This document shows positions 20,638 through 35,600 of a DNA stretch of 64,000 bases, piece by piece. The stretch covers positions 17,210,716-17,274,715 of the forward strand of contig OX336392.1 in assembly GCA_946902985.2 (NCBI GenBank). Direction: 5' to 3'. The notes below the pieces were generated by a model. The model had not been told where the DNA came from. It saw only the letters and a list, made by a program, of their open reading frames with translations, and searched no databases. Position 1 is the stretch's first letter, and each line of letters starts with the position of its first letter. This stretch comes from Meconema thalassinum. Its lineage: Eukaryota; Arthropoda; Insecta; Orthoptera; Tettigoniidae. A program made the translations under genes and the position numbers.

Positions 20638-23600
20638 CTGGAAAAACAGTAATCACAGTTACAATAGCAGTTATTTGAGTTATTTTATTGTCAAAATACA
20701 ACCCCAAGAGCAACACTTGAATGAGAGAAGATGGGTTTGCAATCAAATACAAATACAATATTCATATAAAATAGGCTTCAAGTAGCCTACCTTCCAGTAT
20801 TCAAATTATCACTAACATATGAGTGGTCTTATCCAACAATGAATTAGTTTTAACAACAAATTGTATATCCGCCTTAGTCAATACATAAACGAAAATAAAT
20901 TATAATTACACTTGCTCCTGGTACATGTTTCGGGGATTAATTGCTTTTATCCCCTTCATCAGCCAAGACAAATATCCGAAGAAAGATATAATATAGCGTA
21001 GCACTCAAAAAATAAATAGCTATTTAACTTAATATGGTGCACCATATAAGTAGGTCACAGGAAATTGTTGAGCAATATTAAAAACATATATGTAACAGCG
21101 ATGATATTTCATTCTCTGTGTTTTGATGGCTGAATATCATCGCTGTTACATATATGTTTTTAATATTGCTCAACAATTTCCTGTGACCTACTTATATGGT
21201 GCACCATATTAAGTTAAATAGCTATTTATTTTTTGAGTGCTACGCTATATTATATCTTTCTTCGGATATTTGTCTTGGCTGATGAAGGGGATAAAAGCAA
21301 TTAATCCCCGAAACATGTACCAGGAGCAAGTGTAATTATAATTTATTTTCGTTTATGTATTGACTAAGGCGGATACAATTTGTTGTTAAAACTATTTAGT
21401 ACGTCAATACGGAACCATCATGGAAACTAGTTTAAATAATAGAAACAATGAATTAGGCGACATTTTTTAAAATGTTGAGCTATTCACAGTTTTAAAATGT
21501 TGACATTTCATTTTGTCTTATGCCAAAAAGAAATATCTGACAACTCGGCTCGTATCCTTGCTTTAGCAAGGGATTTACTTGGCAGAAGGTTGGCACTATT
21601 TGTTTCTTCCTTCATTAGTGGATAGCAACACTGGCCGAAATATTGACTCGCTTTCGATTGTTCAGCGACCATGGGTTTACCATTCGTGAACATGGTTCAT
21701 TCTGGCATTGGAGGAAACCAACATAACCTCAAATAAACTAATAACTTCAGTCCTTTATTTCTCAAAACTAACTGAATGTCGCTTAGTTCCTTGTAGCATA
21801 AGACCATTCAAACACAAATAACATACAACATGAGAATTTTAAAGTTACTCCACTTATTTTATATAATTGTAGCATATCATACATAGAAGAGTGACTCATT
21901 TATTACAACGATGGGAAAGGAAGTGTGTCAATACTCTAGCTTTAAACGGTTGCAATGGTCCATTTGTTATTGATTCAGATAATACATTGTACAACTTGAT
22001 TGTAAGAGGTAATATGCAATTCAAATCCAGTTTAGAGGTTGTATTGTGAGATAGAAAGAAGTGATTAACCTGCCTTGTTTGATAATGATGTATGGTATAT
22101 CATGAACTGTGACTAATGGCTTACAGTACCGTATTTGATTTTATAAGACCATTTTTGATTAAGTGCAAATGATTGACTATAGCAGTATTAATACATACCG
22201 TACACTGATGGGCTTAATCCCAGAAATTTTACATAAATCTTTGGTATGTGTTCTAAAGAGAAGATTGTAAATTAGCTTGATAAAATGCTATTTTGGATTA
22301 CCATCAGTTCCTGTAATAAATCTTGGTTATGTTATTTTAAATTTCACTCACTAGTGAGACCATCATGTCCTACTCTATTCTACGACTTTGAATAAAGCAA
22401 CATGGGTAGGATGTATATCGCCAAGGACCAACACCTAGGTTGTGATCAGACTGTTAGGATGTCTAACACAGGCACCTCACATTATAAGCAAACATGTTAA
22501 ACTGATTGTGCAGGCCTAAATCTCTTGAAACAAGACTTAATTTAATTTTAATACTGTATAGGCTACAAAGAAAGCACCAAGGACAGGATTTTTTCTTTTA
22601 CTTATTGATTTAAATGATTTTAAAATTAAAGGACAGGATAAATAGGATAAAAATGGACAATGATTAGGAGAAGACACTGGCAATTCATATTCTTTAAATT
22701 TCTGACAAAACCAAAGAGTTCTAATTGCAAACCAAATCATAATATTAATACCAACATCATAGATTATTGAGCATTAAAATGTTTGTGTAAGAAATCCACC
22801 ATTTGGACTGATGAATAAAACATTACTTATTAAACATACTGTACAAGATGAAGGGAAGCTGTCATACCTCCTGCCGCAGCTGGACTGTTACAAGGTCTTG
22901 TCTCGAGGGTCAGATCACTCATCACAACTACACCAAAATCCTGTAACATCACATAAAGACATCTCAAACTGAAATCACACTACACTTGGAATAACTTATT
23001 ACTCTACAAAATAATTTTTGTTGATTCAATTTGGGGCTTAGACATAATGGTCATTTCCTTACCTTACCGCATGACACTACAGCCCATGAAGGGCCTAGGC
23101 CTGCCAAGCGATCGCTGTCCAGCCATTTGGCTGGCAAATTATCGAGTGTCACGTGGTCAGCACGTCAGGTCCCCTCGGCCATTAATCCTGGATTCTGTGA
23201 CCAGAGCGCTGACACACTGTCCGGCCGCTACTCAGTTGTCCTCACGAGGCTGAGTGCACCCCGTTCCAGCCCTCACATCAGTTTCAAAAACCCTGACGGA
23301 GGCGGGAATCAAACCCGGGGCCTCCAGGTGCAAGGCAGGCGCACTAACCCAACACCAAGGAGCCTATTGGTCATTGTTATTGGCAGGACAGTACCACTAA
23401 CCTCCTTGACTTTCATAGAACTCCAAGGAGTGATAAAATTCGACATGCAAGCTGCCCTCTGGGCGTCAAATAACAAAGCTTGCACCCGGCACCGAGGCCG
23501 TACGAAATTATTATATTACTATTCTGTGATTGGAGCAGACCCTCTCCTCTTGTTTCATGTCCCGTGGCACAGTCCATGCTTGTTGAATTGTGTGCCACGG

Positions 23601-26600
23601 CTGTGAGGGCAGCTGCAGCAAGTCCGGAGATCGCTGGTTCGAATCCCAACACTAACAGCGGCTATCTTGGGTGTGGGTTTCCAACAGGTTTATCCACACT
23701 CCCTCCAGGCAAATGCCAGCATATTACCTTACTTCATTCCTGGGATATCTATCTCATCCCTGACCCTAATACGATTATACACACTACGATAGTACAGTCA
23801 TCACAGTTCAACACACACCTGAGAACACGGTGCTGATGACCAAGATGACCCAAGCCCCTAAAATGAATTCACAACAAACAACTCTTTTTTTTATGGTCCT
23901 TCTTATTTCCGAGACCCTCAATGTTCATTCTTTGAGATTGAGGGCATTTCCTTTCTCATAATTTCTTGTAGTGAGTAAGCTCCTTTTAACCACTGAGGCT
24001 TAAGAGATGCCAGGGTGCTAGAAAACATGCCCGTTAATCTACGGACACAGATCTCTCTCATTTAAGCTTCCTCAAATGCCAATGGTCTGTGCCAACATTC
24101 CATCCTGAAACCTTCAAGGACAGCATGCGAGAAACTTACAGGTTCACCTCACAACCAGCCCGAGTAACTTGGTTGTAGTAATAGAGGAAATAATAATTTA
24201 AAAAAGTTGTTTGCCTCCTCTCCAGAAATAGCCATTCAACAAGTAAATTACTTACATGATTGTGCAATCAAAATAGGACTCAAGATATCTTACACTAAAA
24301 GCCAATTCATCTCTAATATAAAAGAAGCTCCAGCTCATCTTCAAACCACCCACGGCCAGATCTTAAAAGTTAAAATATATTGGTGAGTGGATCGAACCAA
24401 ATAATTCTGAAAAGTTTGCCATCTCAACACAAGTCAATAAATTCGAAAACGCCTTCCGCCTCACACACGAACTGTACAATAAAAAGTCCATCTCTATGAA
24501 TCACTATCAACCTGTGATGAGACCAGAAGCACTGTGTGCAGCGGAATGCCTAACAAACCGCACAGCTGGCCCGATGGGGAGACTTAAAGTTAAGGAAAGA
24601 AAGATTATTAGGAAAATTCTTGGTCCTAAGTTGAAAGATGGAGGTTACAAGCTCTGGAGTAATTCAGAAATATACTCCCACACTGAAAAGATCTCAAGTG
24701 TAATGCGGAAACGGAGAATAACTCCTCAGAATGCCAGTCAGTAGATTCTCCAACCGTCTATTATCATACTTCCCAGGTTTAAAGGCTGGTGGAAGTGGAT
24801 AAGGACTTGTTAAAGTTTGAAATTTCTGAATCAGATATCTTGCTCAGAACCCCACTGAAACAAAAACTCCGTCAGGTTCATCAAGGGGAAGTAAACCCCA
24901 GCAAGAGATATGTTCACTCGGATGAATGGAAGAAATCCCATTCCGAAAGGATGAAGGCGTGGTGAGATCTCGCAGTCCCTAGTGCCCAATTATATGCAAG
25001 TCGGACCCCCTCAAAACACTATTACAAACTCTGACCACTTCAACTACCTGTGAGCGATAGCTTTAATTATGAAGTAATTAAATTGTTTTTATTTTTGCAC
25101 ACTTACATCAAAGGCTTGAATAGCATCCACATACTTTGATGAGGGTGCGACTCCTTGGTTTGCAACAGATGACCGTTTCCTTCTCTTCAAGTCCCAGAAA
25201 GGTGGCTCAGCAATGCTAGGACTTGCATGAGGCTCCAAATCTTTCATATTCTCCAGCTCTGAAAGAAGAGGAGCCGCTTAATATTTCTGAATGGTAATAT
25301 AACAGTGCATCAACCAGGTGATGTAAAATACTGCTTTCTTGCTCAACCTGTTGTTTAAAATTTTGACAGTTTACAACATTTAGAATTATGTGTCATCATT
25401 GTAGTCATGGATGATATAATAACCAGAGTGGCGGAAGTGATTGGCGAAAGAAGGATGAAAGTAATGGTGTTTGCAGACGATTTGATGATCCGGGAAAACA
25501 AGGAGGAGGAAGTACAGGAGCAGTTGGATGTATGCGAAGAAACAGTACATGGATATGGGATGAAGTTTAGCATAAACAAAAGCGAGTGGATGATCACAAC
25601 CAGGAAGGAGAGAGTCACAACGGGAATAACAATTGGTGGGGAAGAATTGAGGAAAGTAGAGAGTTTCAAGTATCTGGGAAGCATGAGACTAGAAAATGGA
25701 AGAAACGACCGAAAAATAAATGAGCGGGTGAGGCAAGCAGAATTATTCAGGAAAAGTATGGAGTAAGGATGTCTCTCAAAACAGCAAAAGGATCATATAT
25801 AGGACGTACTACGTTCCAATGCTGACTTATGCCTCAGAGACCTGGGTTATGAAAGGAAGGGAGCGAAGCAGAATACAGGCTAGTGAGATCAAATTCTAGA
25901 GAAGCAGTATTGGAGTGACAAAGGCAGACAGGTTAAGAAATGAGTAGAACAGAGAATTAGTCAAGGGGGGAGCATTACAGGATAGGATAGAGGAATCAAG
26001 GCTTAAATGGTATGGACATGTTAAGCGAATGGATGGGAGGAGGATACCAAGGAGGATACACAAGATGAAAATAGAGGGAAAAAGACCAAGAAATAAGTGG
26101 CTGAAGGGTGTGGAGAAGACTGGACCAAGGTGGTGACGGGGAGATGGTGGGAAGACAGAAGACGATGGATAGGCTTATGTTCCAAACAGACCCAGCCAGT
26201 GGCTGGAAACTGTGCAAGATGATGATGTTGATGATTACCTGACTGGTTAATATTTGGTAGGGTTCAGAATATGACAGACTATTTAATTGTATTCCTACCC
26301 TTTATTAATCCCATTTTTACAGCCTCATCAGGGATAAGGTGAGATGAGTTTTCTATGAAGCGGATGGTTTTTAAGGCTTGATGCCCTTCCTGATGCCAAC
26401 AACATCAGAGGAGTTCATGAGAAACTAAATGAAGATCAATGAAAATAATGGGTAAGGAATTGGTACCAGTATTTGCCTGAATGTGAATATGGAAAACCAT
26501 GGATGTGAATATGTCACAACACTATTCTAAAGCATGAAAGCATTTATGAAATTGTAAAATATCCAAAAATTAAACTACGGGTAGATTTGGTCATCCATTC

Positions 26601-29600
26601 GTTCGTTCGTTTTACCCTCCAGGTTTGGCTTTTCCCACGGAGTAAGCGAGGGATCCCACCTCTACTGCCACTGGGGGCAGTGTCCTGGAGCTTGAGACTC
26701 TGAGTCGGGAATACAACTGGGGTGTGTGACTTAAACACTTTCGCCCTGGCAGCCTCACCTGTAGAGCGAACAGGGGCCTTATGAGGGGGAGGGGAAGAGT
26801 GGGAGGGATACGCAAGGAAGAGGGAAGGAGGCGGCCGTGGCTTTACGTTAGGTATCATCTCGGCATTTGCTCGAAGACAAAAGGGGAAACCACAGAAAAC
26901 CACTTCAAGGATGGCTGAGGTGGGAATTGAACCCCCTGTACTCATTTGGACCACCCGAGGCTGAGTAGACCCCGTTCCAGTCCTCATACCACTTTTCAAA
27001 TTTCGTGGCAGAGCCGGGAATCGAACCGCGGACCTCCGGGGTGGCAGTTAAGCATGCTGACCACTACACCACAGAGGCCACTAGATTTGGTCATTATCTG
27101 GAATAAATAGAAAGTTTTAACCAAAAATTCAAAATGTTCAGACAGAAAGCTTACTTTATTTATAGAGATGTAGGAGAATAACAGGATGGCAGCCAGTTGT
27201 GGGCAGAGGGAGAGATAACTTACTTTTAGAGCAATATTCCACATTATCTGCTTGTCGAGGCATATTGAAGGGTTCTATGTGGAAGGGGTTGAGAGCTGAG
27301 AACACTTGATCTGTATTGAGAATGTTTGAGGAACCGAGGAAATGTGTGCTCTTATCAACAGCTGTGACTGCACACAGAGACCTGGGAGCAGCTTCAATGT
27401 GCAGTGACACTCCGGCACCCGGCTGTTGCTGCTTCTCAAGGAACTTTGCTTTCACCTAAACAAATAAAGTACATGTTAATAAACCCATTTATATTGAGCT
27501 ACAGCATAAAGAAGCAAACCACTTACAATTACAGACGGTAGGATATATTATACACATAAACTATCTTTGGACAAGGAAAGAAGGACTGAACAAAGGGCAT
27601 GTATAATGACAGGCAGGAACAGGTGGATAGGAGATTAAATAGAGTAAAACAAGGACAAATTGCTGTCCTGAATGTCCACCTTTGAAGATGGCGGTGTGTC
27701 TGGCTGTGTTTGTTTGCCCTAGTTTCTTCCTGTTATACGGAGGAAAATAACGTTTAAAGAAAAGAGGGTTTGGCCACTATTGCGTTCATAGCCTTAATTG
27801 CAATCTAAATTCTCAAGTGTGCATAAAGAACTTGTACTTTCTTGATTTTCTGATTTTTTAAATTCCATAAATTTTATATTGTTTATGATTATACAGGGCG
27901 TCAGGAAATGTTCCCCGCAGTGACTGCCAGCTTCTGACAGAGCAGAAGTTTAGCAGTTTAGTTGGCAGCACGGTGTCCTTGACAGGGTGAATCCCACACG
28001 TGTCGAAATCGTCAGTGTGTATTTGCAATAAGTGAGCGTGTGTGTCATCAGCACTTCCAGCATCAGTTATGACTGGCTGTGGTGAGTACAAAGTTTACTG
28101 TTTGTTTTATTACAAGCGACAGTAGTGCTGCCAACCCAACTACTGATGCTAGCTCTCGCAGTCCCTTGTAGGCACTGGGGAGAACATTTCCTGGCGCCCT
28201 GTATTTATTATTTTCATATATATGCATCCACCATTAAATTTAAATTCAATCTAAATATGTATTATTTTATTAGTGTTAAGACAGCAATATCTCTCCTTCT
28301 GTCTGCCCTGTCCAATGATAGTTTATATGCTCATCTTGTTGTATTATGCGGTAGGTTGGAAACATGTTATGTGTGGTGGAGACTTGCACTTTGTTTTGTT
28401 TCTAGACCCATGACTGGTGAGATTCAGACCCGCCCAAGCAAGACCAAAGAGCAGTAATCCAGTTTATAACGACATACTGTTGCAAGCCAGCTTAATACTG
28501 CAAAGAGTGCTTTTCGAAGACAACTGTTATGGATTGGTCGTGAATGTTTGGCAATGGATTTGCTGCTTCCTGCAACTTTTATCTGTTTGGGTCGTTGAAG
28601 AAATTCCTAAAGGGAGAAAGATTTCACTCCAGCTATGGACTGGTTCCAGCAGACGATGGTATCTGCCACCTTGCCAGCCTCAACACCATGGGTGACTTCT
28701 TTAGAGCAAATGTGAGCAGTTTTGTGTAAAATAAATACTTCTCTTTCATTTGGCGGATCACTCTGAATACCATCGAGTGCAGTTATCGGCAGCTAGCTCT
28801 GCACTTGCCCATTTGCCACGCTAAGTGGCACTGGCTTAGACTAGTAATGTTTGAGGGACTATGCCACTGTTGCGCGCGTCAATGTTCTCAGACGGGGAAG
28901 TATTCAGCACGATCCCCGCACCATTCTGCCACTTAGCTCTCAAGTTAGTACAGAGCTAGTTGCCGGGTCTATAATTATTAGAATAATCATCATCATAATT
29001 ATCAGTTATAATCATTAGTTGAAATATGGTGATAATATAGCACGGCCCCTCAAAACAAGAAACACCCGCACCTTCACCATCATAATTGGAACTGTCATCA
29101 ATGTTGTTGTTGTTTGAGTCTTCAGTCATTTGACAGGCTTGATGCAGCCCTCCATGCCTCCCTGTCCTGAGCTAATCGTTTCATCTCTACAAAGCTACCA
29201 CACCCTACATCCAAGGTAATCTGTTTAACATATTCTAACCTTTGTCTACCCCTACAGTTCTTATCCTCGACCCTTTCTTCCATAACTAATTTTCCTATTC
29301 CTGGGGGTCTTAGTATGTGTCCTACTAACCTATCTCTTCTCTTCATTAGCAGTCGCCAGAAACATCTGTCCTCTCCCACTCGTCTTAATACCTCTTCATT
29401 TGTTACCCTATCTACCCATCTGATCTTCATCATTCTTCGGTAACACCACATTTCAAACGCTTCAATTCTCCTCTTTTCTGCTGCACCAACAGTTCACGTT
29501 TCACTTCCGTAGAGCGCCACGCTCCAGACAAAGGCTTTCAAAAATGACTTCCTAATATCTAAATCTATATTCGATGTCAGAAGATTCCTTTTCTGTAGAA

Positions 29601-32600
29601 ATGCTTTCTTTGCCCGAGACAACCTACATTTTATATCCTCTTTGCTTCGTCCATCACTGGTTATTTTGCTTCCTAAGCAACAGAAGTCTCCTACTTCCTT
29701 TAGCTTTTCACCTGTCATCAATATTACAATATATTTCTCAGTTTTAGAGCTTACTCATAAAGTACCTTATTAGCAAGACATTTGCTTGGAAGAATGGACT
29801 GCGTAGCAGCGGCAACTTCTCCGTCTTCTCTCACATAGTAGACCAATAAGAAGCTGAGAGGCGCCATTTTTGGTAAAATGTGCAGCGAGAAAGGTAATGT
29901 ATTAATTTTTAGTTTGCTCTGTCTTTCTGAAATATTATTCATCTGTGAATTATTTTTAATATCATTATTTGTAGCAAGTATATTAGGAAAGTCTTCAAAA
30001 TCTCCTTGATGTTCTGTGCTTCCATTGGGATTAAGTTGGCCAGAATGTATGATATCGCCTCTTGATGTAACCTGAAGAAGAAAGAAAGACACATCATTAC
30101 GAAAATACAATAATTATAGATGCAATTTCTATAAACACAGCTATTATTGAATATAGAGAGCAAAGGTAACCAAAAGGAAAGTTTAATGCACAGTAAAGGC
30201 CTGCTAAAACTGACCTTTGCCTATCCAACATGTCTGAGAAAGAGATGAGTGATGTCGGCTTGTCAATAGAACTTGAAGCAACAAAATACAAAAAAAAAGG
30301 ACATTTCCAGCACTGAAGTGTTATTTTTACAGAGAATGTGGTAACATAGTGGTAAGAAAAAGACAGTCTTTAAGCAAGCAACAAGCTTTCTTTAAAAGCC
30401 AATCAACATTTGTATGTTCAAGTAGCGGCTGGCGAATAATTGTTCTGGGCGTTGCACTATTTTCATTAGGGGGGGAGGTAGGCTAAAAGACTACTTGATA
30501 TCAGAGAAAACTGTATTCAATTGTACCGTAAAATGAATGTACCTCATTCATCACGAATGTTGCAGTTCATCACATTTTCATCGGTTTATCTGGAGCATAA
30601 GTTAAGTTATTACCCGTTTAACATTTGATTGCCGCTGAGCCTGGCTGCACCAGTGTTTGTTATTGATTGTAGCAGCTGCCCCGCAGGGCGAAGCGGGGAA
30701 CACAGCTATGACGAGAGTTCATTCTGCACATAAGACAAGCAGCATTGCGCGTCACAGGAGCTCAATTCCCCACGGACAGTCAAACGATAACTGAGACTAT
30801 TGGAGCTGAGTCATATCCTACTCGAGCAACTGTACCTGTCAACGAAGCAAGCTGACGTGTGACACAAGTAAACAAGGAATAGTTCCCATCTCGACCGCCG
30901 GCAATCAATTCGTGAAAGGGTAATATATAAGCGGGCCAGAAAGAACCGCGAGTGTCACAAGTACGTGCAAATTACATTGCAAGACATAGCCTAGTATCGG
31001 CAGTTGACGGAGCATCTCCGTCCGCGTCTCAGCTCCCTTGTTGCAATCAGCGGGCAACGACCAGCCAAGTTAACTGTTGGGATAGGACTTACTCTGCCAT
31101 ACCCTTCACTATCGAGATCTGGTGGGTGCTCGGGCCTGGCAACGACCAAACGGACGAGCGCTCCAGACAGTTGGCGTGCTTCGCTTTCTCAGACAGTTCA
31201 CAGTAACTTACTATAAGATTTCCTGAACAAAGTTATGAATTTCTATAAAAGGAAACGTACAGCTAAGAATATTATTACGGAGTTAATTGTTTTTCTTAAA
31301 GAAATGTGGTCGTTGTGCAACACTGCAACCTTATTACCGGCCGCCACTGCTCAAACTTTTTAGAACAATTTTACATGTGCATCTATTTTAATTCATGCTT
31401 AAAATTTTAATCGTATTGTACAGGGGATGTAAATACAGCATTGCCAACTCTATTAACTGACATTCCCACCATGTCCTGACATCCCATTAGTGTCATATAA
31501 GTGGGCCTTTACTGTATTTCCAATTCCAGTCATCAAACAAATGAATTAGACCAAACACTTTGATATATGTTGTGTCTTTCCAGCTCAACTGCCCGCTGAC
31601 TGAATCAGAGCTGCTAGGCTGCGAGTGAGCTGAGCTTCTGCCCAGTTCAAGGGGAGAGGTGACACCAACTATCAACATGCAGACCAACAAGAGTAAGCCT
31701 GTTCTGCCTGGCAAAACAGAGCAGTCAGGGGTGGGGGCAGCTAGGAGCCGAACTCCAAGTTGTCAGTGGAGAGGCACGGCATAACCCATGAATTTGAATT
31801 TGAGACTTGTAGCTCCATGATATCTTTGAATGTGGTCTCATGATATCTTTGTATCTCAAGATATTCTTGGCTCTGTGGCTAAGTGGTAAGTACGAAGGGT
31901 CCCAGTTTTGCGAAGACCTCACTTCCTTAAATCTCAAAATAAAAGTAATTCATAAAATCTTGGGAGCAATATTCCTTTACTTCTAGCCTTAGCTATAAAT
32001 ATTGTTACATTTATTTATTTATTTAGCGTTTGGCTGTACATACCAACATTAGTCAAAATAGATGTATATTTACATTATTTACAGTTTCACTTTCAAGTTG
32101 TTAATAAAGTCTATCACAGCTGGGCCTGCTTCCACAAAGTCACTGAAGTTGCCACTGTAGGAATGCGTCAGGCAGTCATTCACTATATGCCGTATGGTCT
32201 GCCTGGGATCACCACAACTGCATTCTGGTGAAGATATATATCCCCATTTGTAGAGAAGATCTGCACATCTACCATGGTTTGTTCTTATCCTGTTTAGCGT
32301 TGACCATGTTTTCCGGGGTAGATGGAAGCCACTTGGTGGTGTTGTGGAGTTTGTGATATCTTGCAGCTGACTTGGAATGTTTTCCACCAATTCTTCTTTC
32401 CAGTTTTGCAGCAGGTTGAAGTTCTGGTTCACCAGGTGTCTCACTGTCCGGATGGAGGGGTTTCGCGAGCGTAGACGTCTCACTTCAGCAGCAGTGATGT
32501 CCTGGTGTATTGGTAGCTGGTCGTTGGCATTTATCTTCTTATACTCCCGGAGTAAGGCATGTTTGCGTCTGAGTTCCGCTGGTGGAATATGACTCAGTGC

Positions 32601-35600
32601 TGGTAACCAAAATGTTGGTGTTGATTTTACTGTGCCAGATATCATTCTCATTGCCTGATTCAATTGGGCATCGACAAGTTTGGTATAACTGCTATTTAGC
32701 CACACTGGAGAACAATACTCAGCTGTTGAGAAGACCAGACTGAGGGCAGTGGTGCGTAAAGTGTCGGCTGACGAACCCCATGTAGTGCCACATAGTTTTT
32801 GAAGTATGTTGTTTCTAGACTTCAGTTTTTCTGCCGTTTTCTTCAGGTGTTTCTTGAAGGAAAGAGTTCTGTCTAAGATGACCCCCAGGTAATTGGATTC
32901 ATTGGTGTGGGTCAAGCGATTTTTACCTAGGTACACTTCTAGTTCACGATTAGCTAGCTTATTGCATAAGTGGAAACATGTCACTGTAGTTTTGCTTGGG
33001 TTCGGTTTCAGCCTCCATTTTCGGAAGTATTCATCAAGAATGCGTAGATCAATAGTTAGGGTATGTTCTGTATTTTCGATTTGTCTCTCCTGGGTAGCAA
33101 TTGCCCAATCATCGGCATATCCAAACTTTCTTGAACTGGTTGCAGGCATATCGGAGATGTAGAGGCTGAAGAGAAGTGGAGCCAAGACGGAGCCTTGAGG
33201 CAATCCATTGTCAAGTTTCTTCTCCTTACTGATAGTGTTTCCCAAAATTACTTGAAATCTGCGATTCATTAACATGTTATCCACAAGTCTGGCTATTCTT
33301 CCGCAAGGTATTGTGCGTAGGAGTTTGTAGATCATGCCATGTCTCCACACAGTGTCATAAGCAGATGTCAGATCAATGAATGCAACTGATGTCTTAAGCC
33401 CTTTCTGGTATCCGGCTTCTATGTGGGTGGTCAGTGATAGTACTTGATCGATACAACTGCGATTTGGTCGAAATCCAGCTTGTTCCATAGGCACTTGTTC
33501 AAGGATTAAAGAGCTTATCCTGTTGTAAAGAAGTCTTTCTAGTAGCTTGTACACTGCGCTGAGTAGTGCAATTGGCCTGTAGCTTTGAGGTAAATCATTT
33601 GGTTTGCCTGGTTTCAATATGGCGATAACCTTTGTTCTTTTAAGTGCAGGAGGTATGTTCCCAGTTTGCAGGATATCAGAGAAGAAGCATGCAAGCCATA
33701 CTTTTGCATATTTTCCACAATGGAGCAGGAATTCTGGGTGGATACCATCAAAGCCTTGAGCTTTACCTGGTTTGACATCTTTTAGTGCCTTTGAAATGTC
33801 CTCTGATGTGAATGGACAAGATAATTCATTATCTTCTAAACCCTTTGCTTTTAAGACTTTAAGCTCTCGTTTAATCTTGTTGGTGTGATCTCTTTGCTTG
33901 GGTGCTTTTGATGTTGACACCATGTGTGAGGCTATAGTATCTGGACTGATGGTGCTGTTATCACGTACTATTTTGTTTCCTCCTGCCAGTTTTCGAAGAA
34001 GGGACCAAGCTTCCCTGCTTGAGTGTTTGAAGTCGATGTTCTCGACGGTTTCAGTCCATTTCTGTCTTCTTGAGGCATCAAGGCAGTGCAGTAGTTCATT
34101 TGATATTTCATGGTCACCAGTTGTGAGGATCTCTTCATACAACTTTTCGCTAACTTCATTCCATCCAGGAATATACTCCTTCCTGCACCCTCTAGGAATA
34201 AACTTCTTTGCTATACTGATCACTGCGCCCGCAAATCTCTCGTAACTTTCACTTACAGGTGGAATCCAACCCAGACATTTGTCAAGGTTCTCAGAAAATG
34301 CAGGCCAGTTTGCCTTTTGGAAATTCCATCGTGGTCGTGGAGTAGAAGTGATGATAGGCACTTTCAAACTAGTTTCAATGATGACTGGTCTGTGTTGACT
34401 GCGAGGGAAGGCACGTAGGACTTTGCGTGATGTTGGTAGAGGCAGACAATTATCATCCGTAGATACAAAGCATAAATCAGGGTTGTAGTCACGTTTCCAA
34501 GAAGCTGATCTGAAAGTAGCCAAATCTTTCGCGTCAAAAATAAGGTGCATGTGATGTGCGTCGGCCCAGGTGGCCAGAGCCTCACCATTGTCGTCATTAA
34601 CACTATATTTCCATTCAGTATGATGACTGTTGAAATCACCAAGATAGACATATGGATGTGGGTAATTTGGAACCACAGAAGGAGGCCACTGAGCGGCAGG
34701 TGGCTTGTAGACGTTTATGACTTTTGTCCCACTTACTTCTATGACAACGGTGTGGATGTCATTGCTGGTGTTAGTAGAAATCAGAGAGGCATTTTCTATA
34801 GTATTGTGAACATATGTGGCTGTACCATACACCTTATGATATGTTGCCCCTATGAGATCATATCCTGGAACTTTGCCGCGAGAGTTTAGTTGGCCTATAT
34901 CTTCTGTATGTGTTTCTTGAATAGCAATAACGTCAATGTTGTTTTCTAGAGCGATTTTGGACAAGTACTCTCCCTTTGCTCTGCTTATGCCTTCTACGTT
35001 GATCTGTAACATGCGGAGAGCAGGTCCTATTCTTCTGAAGTGCGAGTCCTTATAAGGACTATTTGAGTTAGATTTCGTCATGGTATTGATATTGATATGT
35101 AAATTGGCCAGGAGATCACTAGGATTGTTAGATCCTTTTTGTCATTTACAGTTTGAATGTGTACACCCTTATTGGGAAATATCTTTTCTTATCGTAAGTC
35201 CAGCTGCAGAAGTGCTTGTGGTACTCGGGAATGGATTGAGGTACCGATAAGAACCATCCTACACTCGGTAGGATTATATCCAAGAAAGATTTTTCAAATT
35301 CTTAAAAAGCTGAGTTATATGTTCAGCTATTGGGCTTTCCAGCAATTGCTTTGTCTAGGACAATATCATGGAGGACCAGTCAAGAATGGACAGCACATGA
35401 ATTTTGAGGACACCACCTGCATTTAAAAGCAATGCTAATGCTTGTTCATCAAAATCCTGTGTAAAATCAGGCTCATGAGATCAAAATTTCAAAGAAATTC
35501 ATATGGGCTGAAGGAGACACAGGACTGAAAGTTTATCAAAGAATCACAGGCGTCTTCATTATTCCACAAAGGTAAAGAAAGCTAAGGGAACTAAAGGAAA

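Larger units (their letters stand above)
20848..21443. mobile_element. foldback element with hammerhead ribozymes, Penelope-type
   Basis: A 13-bp direct repeat AACAATGAATTAG (20835-20847, 21444-21456) flanks a near-perfect inverted repeat: left arm to 21108, 24-nt loop 21109-21132, right arm 21133 to about 21398. Each arm contains a hammerhead ribozyme. Ribozymes of this minimal kind with inverted long terminal repeats are known from Penelope-like elements; no reverse transcriptase is present here. Confidence 0.8.

Noticed and set aside
23031..23606. 191-codon plus-strand ORF
   Set aside because: It lies across a minus-strand SINE and part of another; a translation of repeat sequence.
26544..26999. 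151-codon minus-strand ORF
   Set aside because: It is the body of the tRNA-derived SINE with its own target-site duplication.
27688..27750. 20-codon frame resembling a signal peptide
   Set aside because: Plus strand, opposite to the host gene, with no following exon or domain; a chance hydrophobic run.
34545..34889. plus-strand ORFs of about 115 codons
   Set aside because: Shadows of the intact minus-strand non-LTR ORF.
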